Notes: generated from the sequence alone by a model not told the origin. DNA of 64,000 nucleotides from Saccharina japonica (GCA_008828725.1 MEHQ01000481.1:64004-128003); one strand, 5' to 3'. Counted from the first letter of the stretch, positions 1 to 10,134 are shown. Numbers and translations: made by a program.

Positions 1-109
1 GGTCCAGTGCCCTGAAACGGGGACACTGTAGGCCCGACCTGCCACTACGGCCACCGGCGGTTGGGCACCGTCGGCCTTTGACCCTACTCTCGAACATTCA
101 ACAGACAAG

Positions 110-715
110 GTGGTGTTGTTCTGGCAGCCCCCGTCCTATTTTTCGCAGTGGTCTCCATCGTCGTTTGTCGTCGACGACGGGTCATATTCTTGCGCGAAGC
201 AGTACATGATGGCCGCAAAGGCCAGGCGTTTTACAGACCAACGCACAGTTGAACTCACCGTGTCCTCGCCAGACCCACGCACGCACAAACGCCTCGGTCG
301 TGGCGTGCGCAATTTTGACTCTGTTGTTTGGGATCGAAAGAAGCAACAAGCCGCAATACCTGGCACCTATGCCAAAGTTTAGCAGAACCCCGCCATGAGA
401 AACCACCTTTTGAGCGCGGGCATCAAACGTTTTGCTGAAGCCAGCCCTCTGGACCCAGTTTGGGGCATTGGTCTCCGGGCGGACGATCCCAGGGCGAGTG
501 ACCCCCGCAAGTGGAGAGGGTCAAATATGCTCGGTGAGGCGCTTTCTGCCGTTCGCGAGATAATTCGTGAAAGTGAGGCCGGGATGACACACCTCGCCTC
601 CTCTCGTCAAGTTTGCACTCCCGCCGGTAGCACCAGGATTCACGAGATTTTCACAGCGCCGCCGCCTGTCCCGCTAACCCCGGCCAGCGCTTACAATGGT
701 CTTCCTGGGAGGTTT
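110..715 (+). pseudogene. NADAR domain embedded in gypsy polyprotein (copy A)
   Basis: The translation matches the NADAR (YbiA/DUF1768) family: FSQWSPSSFVVDD near the start, an SCA-x-QYMMA segment, an HKRLGRGVRNFD region, then SPLDPVWGIGLRADDP and a SNMLGEALSAVRE end. Members of this family act on ADP-ribose or related N-glycosidic compounds, including removal of ADP-ribose from nucleobases. The domain is about 160 residues, the usual length. A stop codon at 380-382 splits it, where copy B (21294-22460, - strand) reads through. The glutamate normally present in the S-x-E-x-Y motif is lysine here (SCAKQY), and the next acidic position is alanine (MMAAKA); copy B has glutamate at both. Bases 1-109 are the end of the repeat-rich segment that precedes NADAR in copy B. 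Catalytic activity is very unlikely. Confidence 0.88.
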
Positions 716-1079
716 TGACCTTTTACCGGACGCGCCGGCCTACCAAAGCCCTGCAGGTTGGGTGATAGCTTCTGCCGTCGGTCCTGGCCTTGCGTTGTCA
801 GAATACGCCCCCTGCCGTGTTGGGGGTATCGTGACGCTAGACGACACTTTGTTCACCTCTAAAAGCGTCATACATAGTGGAGGGGGTGCCATTGCATCTT
901 ATACGTGCGTCGCGCTACTTGACACAAGTGTCCCCCAAACGTTCGTTCGCCTAGAGGTTTTGGACCATATGCTTCTAGTGGGCGCCACCTCGACGGCGTA
1001 CGAGCAGCCCTGTGGTGCTCGCTCCTGGGGTGGTTTCGGCGAATCCCCCCCTTTGCAAACTCCAAGCAGATCCGTCTGA
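696..1079 (+). pseudogene. Retropepsin-like aspartic protease region (copy A)
   Basis: This reading frame is shifted relative to NADAR and RT. It contains CVALLDTSVPQTF at about 905-945, in the place and context of the retropepsin active site, where the family has D-T/S-G. Here the glycine is missing (DTS-V), so the active site is probably dead. The segment lies between NADAR and RT, as expected for a Ty3/gypsy protease. The first part (VGGIVTLDD and following) is also present in copy B, which loses everything from just after this point to the end of RNase H. Identification rests on one motif plus position. Confidence 0.6.
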
Positions 1080-1796
1080 GTGCCAGTTGTTTTCACGCCA
1101 ATGAGCCAACGTGCTCCCTCGCAGCGTGGGCCTGTGTGGGTCCTCCTTCGGTTATGCGGCATGCAGTGCTGTTGGGCCCCGATAGCTCGATGCGTTTTAA
1201 TACGCGTTCGTATCGCGCCCTTTCCCCCCGATCAGAAGAAAATCGGGTTTTTAGAGAACTCACGTTATCCCACCACACCCCGGCAAGCGTGTCGGCCTAC
1301 GCTATAGACCCCAAACCTACAGGCGACGGTTTCTACCTCCTGTATGCCGGTACTGTGAGTGTCGCCTTGTCGGACGAGCCTCAGTTGCTTGAGGTCAACT
1401 TGGTACGCAGCAACGGCTGCCCTGCGCTGACAGGGAAATACCTTGTTGACATGTTCCCACAGTCGAGCCTTTTCCCGTAGCAGGGACACTTCGTTGCCTC
1501 AGGGCGACAAGTCCTTCCTCTTACTAGTGTTGCCGACCTCGAGCCAGGTGATCTCATCGGGGTCGCTGACGCCCCACTCTTGCGTGTTCCACTGAGCTCC
1601 TTACAGCACCACAATCGGTCCACTTACCCCAGCCATACCCAGCCCACAGCCCTTCAGGATTCAGTTATCGCTCATTCGCCCGCCCCAGCTGCAGCAGCTA
1701 CTGCCGGTAAGTCTCCCTCGCCAGCGTTACTCGCACGGGGGAACCAAGACCAACGCTCTTCGTTCTTGCCCGTCTGGGCTCGACTGCCGCCGCACC
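1080..1796 (+). pseudogene. Polyprotein spacer between protease and reverse transcriptase (copy A)
   Basis: The polyprotein frame is open over about 1136-1480, then stops at 1478-1480 and continues through about 1580-1930. The translation includes DGFYLLYAGTVSVALSDEP and, after the stop, LTSVADLEPGDLIGVADAP. No domain is recognised. It occupies the stretch between the protease and the fingers of the RT, where gypsy elements often have poorly conserved sequence. It is absent from copy B, where it falls within the large internal deletion. Confidence 0.5.
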
Positions 1797-2839
1797 CGAA
1801 GAATATCGTTTGCGACTTACATGACCCCGGGTGGGCCCCCTCTGTTATCGAACAGCTGGGTGATATGTTCTGCGAGTTTCCTGATGTGTTCTCCAACTCC
1901 AAAACAGACTTTGGCTCCTGCTCTTTGTAGCTTTTCGAGATTTCGGTCCCGGAAGGCCGTGCTCCGGTCACTTCCCAGCCCCATTTCATTAACCCCATCA
2001 TGGTCAAGTAAATGGAAGCAACCCCCGACCAGTACCTTGCGGCTGGACTGATCCAGCACTCGACATCTCCATGTTCGGGACCACTGGTGGTCATCCCGAA
2101 GACGTCTGGGGGTGTGAGGATCACAGTGAGATACAAGAAGCTGAACCAAATCAGCAAGCTGAGCCAACTACCCATCCGCTGTGTGAACCAAGTCCTGGAT
2201 TCTTTGGGCTCAGGACGGGTGTTTTCTTTGTTCGACCTGGTTTCTTCGTTTTACCAATTATCCGCCCACAAGGACACAGTTCCCCTCACGGCATTCTTCA
2301 CACCCACGGGCCTTTACGAGTGGCTCGTCATGCCCCAGGGCAACAGTGCTTCGCGTGGGTGGTTCGTTAAGGTGATCAATGAAGTCACTAAGGGTTTGGA
2401 ACAGGTCGCTGCGTACCTTGACGACGTCATTGTGTTTGACTCCGACCCGGTAGCGCATGTTCGGACGATTCGCTCCCTCTTCGAGCGCTTGCGAAAGCAT
2501 AACTTAAAGCTCTCCCCCTCGAGGGCTCGACTAGGCGCCACTGACGCCAACTTTCTGGGCCACTCCATTTCCCCAGCGAGTCTATGCCCGGATGCAGAGA
2601 AAGTGTCTAAATTGACCAAACTGCCGATGTCCAAGGATGTGAGCCAGGTCCGCGCACTGATGGGTGGCATCAACTATTATCGCAATTGTTTGCCCGACTT
2701 GTCCAAGAGGTTAATAGGTCCGATCAACTCGCTTCTGCGAAAGGCAGTCAAGGTTTTGTTCACGCCTGCCATGGAACAATTGGAGCGAGAAATCCTCGCG
2801 GAGATTGCGACTCCGCCGATGTTGGTCTTCCCCAAATAA
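1797..2839 (+). pseudogene. Ty3/gypsy reverse transcriptase (copy A)
   Basis: This is the RNA/DNA-templated polymerase that copies the element RNA into cDNA. Visible landmarks, in order: QYLAAGLIQHSTSP and GPLVVIPK (fingers), RITVRYKKLNQ, FSLFDLVSSFYQL (motif A with its aspartate), MPQGNSAS (motif B), and YLDDVIVF (motif C, catalytic DD intact) at about 2416-2440. The thumb/connection follows as FLGHSISP and ALMGGINYYR. In-frame stops at 1928-1930 and 2009-2011 break the N-terminal part; the main open stretch is 2012-2839. Although motif C is intact, the stops make the copy non-autonomous. Confidence 0.92.
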
Positions 2840-3301
2840 GGCGCCGTTGCCGACGGCTCACGCCCCTTCCACGTATACAGCGACGCTTCCATCGACGTGT
2901 TTAGCGCCGCACTCCAACAAGAACAGTCGGATGGTTCCATGAAACCCATCGCGTACATCAGCCGTGCTGCGCTCGACTCGGAGAGACATTGGACTTCTCT
3001 TGATCTGGAGGCTGGCAGCATCGTGTGGGCTATTAAACGCCCACACGGTTTCCGTTGGGGAACGAAATTCGGCAAATTCTCCGATCACAAGGCATTGGAG
3101 GGCATCGGTAAAGTCGGGACCCACAATCCGCGAGTCCAGCGGCGGCTTGAGTTCCTCGCCGCGTTCGACTTCATACTCGAATACCGAAAAGGCAGCGCAA
3201 ACGTCAATGCTGACTTCCTATCCCGCTTGCCGGAAACTACCACGGAGCATGACCGCAGTGGTTCGACGAGCCTTACCCCTGTTGATGACGGGGGTATCTA
3301 A
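2840..3301 (+). pseudogene. RNase H domain (copy A)
   Basis: This continues the RT frame after a stop at 2837-2839. It is a Ty3-type RNase H that degrades the RNA strand of the RNA:DNA hybrid. FHVYSDASIDVFSAALQQ carries the first catalytic aspartate, then PIAYISRAALDSERHW, a FSDHKALEG segment with the next aspartate, and SANVNADFLSRLP near the end, the usual gypsy RNase H finish. The domain is close to normal length (about 130 residues). Its last residues (around 3225) coincide with the right-hand breakpoint of the large deletion in copy B. Confidence 0.85.
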
Positions 3302-4350
3302 CTCATAAGGGTCTGCGGGTTACACACCCCTTTCTCACCGATCCCAAGTGTCGGCTTGGTTGGGCTCGTGCCCCGCACTGACAGTGCTGCCTTAGGTGGG
3401 CTCCCGTTCACCTCCGCGGCTTTTCGCGATTTTCGTACACACGGGCCACGTATAAGGATTGACGACCTTTCTGCTCCCTCGGGGATATTCGTCGCTCGCG
3501 TTTCTGTGCCCGTCAATACCGTCGATAGCCGTCCCGGCCGAGGGCTGAATTCGCCTACTGCCGACACCGCGTTTGCTTCGGTTGTCGCCGTACCCACCGA
3601 GGACGGCTTGGGCTCCGCAGAAGCCCCACTCACTGCGACTACCGTCGCCCAGCCAACTCCCACTTCCGGGAGTTCCACACAAGGGCCCGTTTCAGCCGCG
3701 CCCTCCGGCCCCATCGCGTCCTCCCCATCCACGCCTGCTCTAGCGCCTTCGGGCCGCATTTCAACTTGGACGCGCTGGAGAACAGCAACAGCAAACGGCC
3801 ATGCATCTCCAGCTTTTGGTGATGGTTTCGGGCCCGGCGGGGACCTTCGCCCACCTGCCCGGCATGCTCACACACCGCCGCGAGTTCCACGGCCACAGCC
3901 GGCCCCGCTCACCGCTGTGGACCCTGCCCTCGCCGCCTCGCCTGTCCCCACGGTACCCATTCCGCCCGACCGTGACAGCGGAGAGCCTGACGGGGCTCCC
4001 CTCTTGCGACTTTCGCTCCCTGCTGGCAAACCGCCGACCGCGTCTACTACGGCTGATGCCCTTGACGGCGCTGCTGAATTGCAGCTCGCGGACTCCGTCG
4101 CGCGTTATTCCCACGCTGGCTGGGAGTGAGAACAGCAGGCAGAACTAACGGTCCACGCTGGAATCCGCTACATCATCCTCGGCCGGTCGCCGGTCCTGCC
4201 ACACGACGTTTAGTCGTGCTATCCGTCCCACCAGCGTCCTTCTTTTTCGGATATTCAGGAGCTTGCCAGTAAAGGACGCTTACACACAACCGACGACGAC
4301 CTTGTCCTGCTCGTCCGACATCTGACGCCGGCGCCAGCGTCTGACACACC
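3302..4350 (+). pseudogene. Proline/alanine-rich linker between RNase H and integrase (copy A)
   Basis: An open frame over 3356-4129 encodes a low-complexity segment rich in Pro, Ala, Ser and Thr, including FRTHGPRIRIDDLSAPSG and VAQPTPTSGSSTQGP. The same segment occurs in copy B at about 20540-20900 on the - strand, which shows that it belongs to the element. A second conserved piece near 4270-4320 reads HTTDDDLVLLVRHLTP and leads into the integrase zinc finger. No enzymatic domain is seen. It probably acts as a flexible spacer or cleavage region. Confidence 0.65.
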
Positions 4351-4357
4351 TAGATCG

Positions 4358-5639
4358 GTGGGACGTGCAGCTTGTTTACTGAACAACGAGCCTCTTCCCA
4401 CTCACGTTCCGCTGCTCATGCGACCTTGGATCATGCATGCTCATCATTCGACAGCTTCATGCCACCGTAGCGCCACACGCACGCTACGCATGCTAGAACG
4501 AGTCTACTGGTGGATCGGCATGAACGTATGCACCCGGTGGTGGCTCTGCCACTGCCTAAAGTGCCAAGCGCGAAAGATCCGCCTGCTGGCTGTCCGCTGG
4601 CTAGTCATTTCCATGCCTCTGCCAAAGGTCCCGGCATCGCCATCAGCATCAACTCTGTCGGCCCTCTTCCTGTCACGCCGCGGGGCAATTCCTACATATT
4701 ACTCATCACCGACCGTTACAGTCGGCGGGCCTATATGTTCGCCGTGACTGCGCCAGAACTCACTGCGGAAGGCACGGCCAACATAATGGTCAACAAATGT
4801 GTTCCCCTCTGGGGGTGCCCACGCACCATCCTTTCGGACATGGCCTTCAGTTCTGCTCCAAGCTTTCACAAGCTGTTTATCAGCTTCTAGGAATACGCAA
4901 GCTTGCCACACGCTCCTACCATCCTAACGGTAACGGGGGAGTTGAGCGCGTGAACCACACTCTGGCCCAAAAGCTAGCTATGGCTGTCAACGAAAACCAA
5001 GACGACTGGAATTTACACCTCCCTCACGTCCAATTCCCGTACAACAATTCGATCAGCGCAGCGACGCGCTTGACCCCCAACGAGGTGCACATGGGTAGAC
5101 TTCCACGTTTCCTCGTAACGGTTTTCGACCGTGCCGGAATTGCGGGACACCAGAGTTTGGCCCGCGACCACCTGACCTACTGCAACCTGGCTGCAGACCG
5201 ACAGCAGCGCGCGAACGAGATTGTACGCCAACACCATGCCCTCACCATTTCCCGCGTTAACCGCCGGAACTCCGCCCTCGTCGATGCGCTGCGACCGGCT
5301 CAAACATTCGACGTGGGAGGTTGGGCATGGGTGTACAATTCGGCTTCCACCATCCGCCAGGGTGTGAAGGCAAATACGGATGCGAAGTTCTTCAAGGCTA
5401 AACTGGCGCTCAACTGGACGGGCCCCTACAAGGTCCTCGCAGTTGGACCCTGCTCCTCCGCCGACCCCCCGGACAGATCCCTGCTCGGCGATAACCTGCT
5501 GCACTTGGATCGCCCTTCCGACCTGCCCGGTTCGGATACTCGTCGACGTGTGGCCATCGCACGCTGCAAGCCCTGCAACAACAACCCTCACTTCATCACG
5601 ATAGCAGCGATATGCCCAAATATCTGCCGGCCGGCCTGA
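4358..5639 (+). pseudogene. Integrase: HHCC zinc finger, DDE core and GPY module (copy A)
   Basis: Integrase inserts the cDNA into the host chromosome. The zinc-binding part (about 4420-4580) has clustered histidines in IMHAHHSTASCH and the CxxC pair in CHCLKCQARK. The core changes frame at about 4600, reading SYILLITDRYSRRAYMF (first Asp) and CPRTILSD (second Asp). It changes frame again near 4840 and reads YHPNGNGGVERVNHTL with the third acidic residue. The C-terminal part contains VYNSASTIRQ and LNWTGPYKVLAVGP, the GPY/F module typical of chromovirus-like Ty3 elements. The frame closes at 5637-5639. At least two frameshifts make it inactive. Confidence 0.9.
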
Positions 5640-5685
5640 GGCAATATGTGCTCAACAACTCCTCCAAGAAGTCCTGCTGCAACTG

Positions 5686-5925
5686 ACGCGTGCTACGTAA
5701 AGGTAGCACTTTTTGGCTAAACGTTTTCTGAACGATCGGGCTACTTCGCCCAAAATCATCGGACTCTCATTCTTGTGTTGCAACATTGATAATAGTAGAC
5801 TCAGGTCATGGGGTTGTTTATCGGGTGGCACTTTCAATTTCCTCTAAAACCTATTTTTCGGTGACGGACGGAGCTCCTCAAGTGAGGAGCTCAGAAAAAA
5901 CATGAGGCACCTCTATCGTAGCATG
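5686..5925. mobile_element. Small foldback/MITE-like insertion in the copy A tail
   Basis: Polyprotein similarity breaks off just after 5640-5690 and resumes at about 5930, so this stretch looks inserted. It begins with a hairpin (GTGCTAC ... GTAGCAC) followed by a T-run; the reverse complement of the same motif occurs near 55388-55425. It ends with a second hairpin, GAGCTCCTC-AAGT-GAGGAGCTC, at about 5871-5892. A related GAGCTC...GAGGAGCTC motif lies near 43659-43681. There is no coding capacity. Exact ends and target duplication were not determined. Confidence 0.45.
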
Positions 5926-5929
5926 CCTC

Positions 5930-6254
5930 TCCCCGTACCACGTCACTCAAGACGACGTATCGGCTCCGCTCCAACGCCTAGAAGTGGAAAATATCACCGG
6001 TCATCAGTCGGTCCTGGGGCGTAGTGGAGTTATCGCGGTGATGTACACGACACATTGGGTGGGTCTATCCGATCCGTCCTGGGAGCGGGAAATGGACCTC
6101 CAACTATCTCGCCCCCACGTTTTGCGTTATTGGGCCGGCACTCCGGACCAACACCGTCAAACCAACCGCCTTTACCGCCGGATGCGTATTGGTGCTGCGA
6201 GTGGTGCTACGGTAGGGTGGTCATGTATCGTAGGTGCTTGTTTTTCCCCTGCAC
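5930..6254 (+). pseudogene. C-terminal chromodomain of the gypsy polyprotein (copy A)
   Basis: After the inserted element, the frame reads PYHVTQDDVSAPLQRLEVE, then ITGHQS, an IAVMYTTHWVGL strand and SDPSWEREMDLQ, then HVLRYWAG. This is the chromodomain pattern: an opening VE-I strand, a central hydrophobic/aromatic strand, S-W-E, and a terminal helix ending in Y. In chromoviruses such a domain sits after the integrase GPY module, as here, and can direct insertion to chromatin carrying particular histone marks. A basic stretch follows (TNRLYRRMRIGAA). The frame is lost near 6260, where a second insertion begins. Confidence 0.7.
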
Positions 6255-6410
6255 AGAACCACTCGGCCGAGTGACTGCTTTGCTGCGTTGAACTCTAAAC
6301 TTTTTGTTTTTTTTATATGCACCGCCATTGGAGGTTTTGTCACGCAACTCCAACAAACTATGTTTAGATACAAATTTCAGTTCGATTCGGAGCCACTCGT
6401 CCGAGTGGTC
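6255..6410. mobile_element. Short TIR insertion (MITE-like) inside copy A
   Basis: CCACTCGGCCGAGTG at about 6259 and CCACTCGTCCGAGTGG at about 6391 form near-identical inverted termini, and each is itself nearly palindromic. Between them is AT-rich noncoding sequence. The interruption falls between the chromodomain and Tudor-like parts of the gypsy tail, whose coding similarity resumes afterwards. The family is not recognised and the target duplication is unresolved. Confidence 0.4.
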
Positions 6411-6449
6411 AACACCCGGTAGTGAAAATATGGTTACCCCCCCTATCGT

Positions 6450-6880
6450 AGCACCAGTCCTGCGCAGCGCGAACTTTCTCGTTCTAAAGGTGAACGGTTT
6501 TTGGCGCCCGGTTACGCCTGTGTCTCGCGCGACAAGTGGCTTCGCCGCTTCCACGGCACAGAACTACCCAAGGGCGCTCACGTTTGGTACAAGGGCGACG
6601 ATGCCTTGTGGTGGCTCGGCAAAATCAGCGTCAAGACATCTGCGGATGACGTCTACCTCGTCCTGTGTTTGGACGACCCGGACGGACAGCGAACGATACG
6701 TGCATAAGGAAACCGACGAGCTGTGACACCTACTCCGCGGAAGCCGAAGACCGAAACGGAGGCCTCGCCGCAAGGAGCTTACGCAGCTTGCCGCGCTTCA
6801 ATGGCGGCAACGTCACCGTACGTGCCTCCGTGTCAACAATCCAACCCAATACCTCGAGTCGCGTATCTCAGTTCGTGATA
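6450..6880 (+). pseudogene. Tudor-like reader domain at the end of the gypsy polyprotein (copy A)
   Basis: The frame starting near 6501 reads APGYACVSRDKWLRRF, then GAHVWYKGDDALWWLGKIS, then VYLVLCLDDPDG. The small beta-barrel pattern (G-x-x-V-W-x-K-G-D-x-x-W-W-x-G-K-I ... Y-x-V-x-F-x-D) resembles Tudor/SH3-like chromatin readers. A shifted frame continues with basic sequence (PRRKELTQLAALQWRQRHR) until about 6880, where the opposite-strand RT of another element begins. Copy B keeps a piece of the part that follows this domain (near 20245). Function is inferred from fold pattern only. Confidence 0.55.
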
Positions 6881-7806
6881 TTACTGGCAGACAGACGGTG
6901 TGGGTCAGACGCTCTGCGCTCGCCCAGCAAGCGAAAGTGATGGGACGCAAGCGATTGCGCCGTCCGCCGGCATCGGCAACCGTCCAGCCACCACTGTACC
7001 TCGACAAGAATACCATCGTCGACGTGATACCGCCCGAACAAATCACTCCCGGTATTGCCCCCCACACCAGGCACCGGCTCGCAATCCCGCGAAAGCAACA
7101 CTACAGGAGAACCCCGTGGCGGGGCGAGGACGACGTGCGAGACAGCAGCCGCCTCTTGTGGGGACATGACGGCGTTTTGAAACGTAGAATGCGTGTGGGA
7201 ATGCTCCAGTATCGATGCTACCAACCCCCAAACCCCGGGGCTGTTACGCCACCCGAACTGCAACCGCATGTTCACAACCACGTGACCGCCAGTCACGTAC
7301 CCAAAGACAGGCGCACCGGCCGGGTCAACCGGAACTTGCCGAAAAGCACATTTGACGTCTACGCGGCACAAGAGAATCCGAGCGTTCCTACCGTGCTTCT
7401 GACGCAAGAAAACGCGCAACAACACATCGCTAAGCACGCGGCCGAGTTCACGAGGCGAAGCTGACGAAAAGTAGGTATCGTTATTAACGCTGGTACGTCT
7501 GTCCGCGCGCGCGAAGGTAAGATCGCGGACGACACGGAATTTCGGTTCGAGAACAACGGCCAAAGGCGAAATGCGGAGCCCCCCAATATCAGCAGCAGAG
7601 CCCAACTCAAACACGAGAGCACGCCCGTACGCAACATCCGCGCACACCTTATCGTGAACAGCGTCCTCATGCGAGAATGAACTAGGGTGGTTACCGTACG
7701 CAAGCTCAGAACTCAATTCCCCCCCAAGGCGCGACGCACACAGGCGAGCCCGGAGACAAAACGCGAAACAGTTGAAGAATTCACGGGAATTTCCTAACGG
7801 TACCAA
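6868..7806 (-). CDS. Reverse transcriptase of a YR-type (DIRS/Ngaro-like) retrotransposon (copy C)
   Basis: An open 312-codon frame encodes an RT palm and fingers unlike the gypsy RT of copy A. Landmarks: ELAYGNHPSS near the start, FRVVRDLTFA, LLCRVDVKCAFRQVPVDP (motif A), MRLQFGWRNSPGVWGLVAS (motif B), and GRYHVDDGILVEVQW (motif C with DD intact). The same YGNHxS signature occurs in copy D at about 39930, which is followed by tyrosine-recombinase sequence; that is why this copy is assigned to the YR class. The frame ends at the junction with gypsy copy A near 6885, so the RNase H and recombinase expected downstream are missing. The frame is open, but the element is truncated. Confidence 0.75.
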   Translation of the reverse strand: MVPLGNSREFFNCFAFCLRARLCASRLGGELSSELAYGNHPSSFSHEDAVHDKVCADVAYGRALVFELGSAADIGGLRISPLAVVLEPKFRVVRDLTFARADRRTSVNNDTYFSSASPRELGRVLSDVLLRVFLRQKHGRNARILLCRVDVKCAFRQVPVDPAGAPVFGYVTGGHVVVNMRLQFGWRNSPGVWGLVASILEHSHTHSTFQNAVMSPQEAAAVSHVVLAPPRGSPVVLLSRDCEPVPGVGGNTGSDLFGRYHVDDGILVEVQWWLDGCRCRRTAQSLASHHFRLLGERRASDPHRLSASNITN

Positions 7807-8500
7807 ACCAGTGACGAATTGATATGCGGGGCAAGACGCGAATACCCGACGGCAGCAACAAACCAGGCTACACTACCAATATAACATCGCAAGAGGGAGG
7901 TACCTACGCTAACGACGTGCTCGAGGCTCGCCGAGCCTCAATGCGCCACCGACTGCGCCACCCTCATCCGCGCGGAGAGCCACTACTCGACTGCAGCACC
8001 GGGAGGCGCGTTCGCGCCGCCCCCACACCCAGAAGCACCAGGTAGCACCTGCGGATATACTCCATACTTACCGCTGTCCCCGAAGGAAGCGGACCCTAGA
8101 GACAGAGAGACGCGCTTGCGCCCGACGCCCCCATCGCCAGCTAGAGCATCCAACGCCCGCCCCCGCAGCCCCTTCGCGGCTCCACGCTTAGGCTGCAGCT
8201 CCAAAAATTATTCGCGCGCAGCCGGCGCCACGACCGCCCCACCGGCGGCTGGCGCTACAGCCGACCCCCCAGATGTTAGCCCAACCGAGAGGAAGGGCCC
8301 GTGTCCTCATCCCGAGCTACTAGTAGAGCCGCCACTCCCCGCGCTCCCCCTGCGACCCGCGGCCCGAGGCGCGCTGCCCGTGGACGGTGCCCGGGCACGC
8401 GACCGAGCCCCTGGCGCCGCCGAACTGCCGCCGCCCCCGTCGCTTAGAACGACAAGAGGAGGCGAGTCCGCCGGGGGGGAGTCGTGCAAGAAAATTCAAT
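7807..8500 (-). other. Probable upstream (Gag-like) remnant of YR-type copy C
   Basis: GC-rich sequence lies immediately upstream of the copy C RT on the - strand. Two short frames in one register (8489-8307 and 8204-7983) are rich in Ser, Gly, Ala and Pro; the frame of the second differs from that of the RT. No motif identifies a Gag. Position alone suggests it belongs to the element. From about 8500 to 8860 nothing recognisable is seen. Confidence 0.3.
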
Positions 8501-8872
8501 CACAACACTTGCGCTTCCCAGTAGATGAAAACATCCTGCAGGGCTGGGTGCGCTTCTTCTTGGGGTGGATGGTGCCAGGGGAGGGCGGTCCAGTCTCGTA
8601 TCACACCTTAGACCTGTCTTGGTGACCCTGCCTCGCTGCGTCCTCTCGATTGCACGTCAACTGCTACAGCATAACTAGTCCCAGGTGTACCTTATAGACT
8701 ATACGTACGGGTAGAACAACCCGTGTTGATCTGATTGGTCAACTTCTGCCGTACATACAAAACACATATTTTCTCGTACATCGATAATACTATGCGTTTA
8801 AAACAAATACCAAATGTCAGCTGTGAGTACGACCGATCGAGTGGTTGAAACTCAGCATTGCAAGTTTAGTTT

Positions 8873-9370
8873 TTCGAATGGTTCTTCGCGATTATTAGCC
8901 GGAATTTACCAGGAATAAACTGACCAGAAAAAGCGCGCATCAACACGAAACACACGCAACTGCTGATGCTGCTGCCACCACTGCTCATGTTTATACGATG
9001 CGTCTGTGGTTGTTGCCCATACCCCACCTCTCTACGAGTACTACTCTGTCGTTGTTGCGGAGGGTTCGAATGGTTCTTCGCGACAACTAGCCCGCCATTT
9101 ACGAGGAAACAACGTACCAGAAAAAGCGCGCACATCGTCAACATGAAAACAAGCGTATGCCATCAACATGAAGGAGCAACTTTTTGTTCTTAATTATATT
9201 CATATGATATTTTTTTTGTTAAAAGAAAAGAAAAAAGCTCCGGTGCTATTGCTGTTTGTGCTGACGCTTCTGCTGCTGCTGCTGCCGGTGCTGCTGCTAC
9301 TTCCACCACTGTTCATACAAAGCTGCTGTCGGTGTTGCGCATACTCCACTCCCTTCCGAGTAAATATCAA
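8873..9370 (+). repeat. Tandem duplication with shared TTCGAATGGTTCTTCGCGA start
   Basis: Two diverged copies begin at about 8873 and 9066. Each contains CCAGAAAAAGCGCGCA and a CTGCTG-rich stretch leading to a CCACTGTTCAT or CCACTGCTCATG segment and a TTGCGCATAC or TTGCCCATAC end. The second copy is longer because of a T/A-rich and CTG-rich expansion. A fragment of the same family (GGTCCTTTGTGATTATTAG) is near 10510. No coding potential is recognised. Confidence 0.6.
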
Positions 9371-9387
9371 GGCTTATCATGGTAATT

Positions 9388-9720
9388 TGACGGGACGGGA
9401 ACGACGGTAACGGCGGAACGGGACGGGACGGAAAAACCGTCGGCAAACTGGTCCCGTCGTCCCGTCCCGCGGAAAATTCTCCAACCGTTGCCACTTACCG
9501 CCCCGTTCCGTCGTTAAAATCTGCCCCGTTGTACGTTACCGTCCCATCCCGTCAATAAAATCACTCCCGTTGAAAATTACTGTCCCGTCCCGTCGAGATA
9601 ATGTCATGTACTGTCCCGTCCCGTCACTACACCGTTGCCTTTACCGTCCCGTCCCGCCGACAAAACTTGCCTCTCCCGCCAAGATTCGCCCCTGCCTGTT
9701 GTCTCTTCCCGTCCATTCCC
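9388..9720. repeat. Degenerate GGGACGG / CCGTCCCGTC satellite, first block
   Basis: An irregular array built on the CCGTCCCGTC core, with spacers containing GAAAAT or AAAATC. The orientation switches near 9410-9480, where GGGACGGGA is followed by CCCGTCCCG, giving local inverted structure. It is separated from a second block (10135-10450) by about 400 bases of AT-rich, apparently noncoding sequence. Confidence 0.75.
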
Positions 9721-10134
9721 ACCAAGATTTTATAATATTTACGAAATTTGGATATTTACGAAATTTGGTTTTCACATTGAAATTCAATTGTTTCAACACA
9801 CAAGCCTCAACGAGTATGTTCAGCAGCAGATTGGTATGTACATTAAATTGAAGTTATACGAATTTACGAAATACAAAGCTAAAAAATAACCATATATATG
9901 AAAATGTGAAAATTCGTCATTAATTATTTATTTCGGTATTTATTATTTACTACTGTAGTTGATATCATATGATATTCAGAGGCAACGCCCACCAGCCACC
10001 CGCTCGCATCCACACACAGACCAAACACAGCACAGCAACGGCACCAGTGTAGTACCACCGTGGCCGGCACCGCGCCATGGATGCGTATTTCACGAGCGCG
10101 GCGGAGCAACCAGCACCGGTACCAGCTAGTACAG

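Larger units (their letters stand above)
1..6880 (+). mobile_element. Ty3/gypsy retrotransposon copy A, 5' end outside the window, degraded
   Basis: Domains occur in Ty3/gypsy order on the + strand: NADAR, aspartic-protease-like, reverse transcriptase, RNase H, proline/alanine-rich linker, integrase (zinc finger, catalytic core, GPY module), chromodomain, Tudor-like domain. The NADAR, RT and RNase H segments share one reading frame despite in-frame stops near 380, 1478, 1928, 2009 and 2837, so the ancestor probably encoded one long polyprotein. The protease and integrase parts are frameshifted. Gag and the 5' LTR lie before the window. No 3' LTR is seen: the tail runs directly into a YR-type RT on the opposite strand at about 6880. 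Two short foreign insertions (about 5686-5925 and 6255-6410) interrupt the tail. The copy looks long dead. Confidence 0.9.

Noticed and set aside
8116..8625. 169-codon + strand frame rich in Pro/Ala/Arg
   Set aside because: GC-rich compositional frame opposite the probable YR element region, with no domain.
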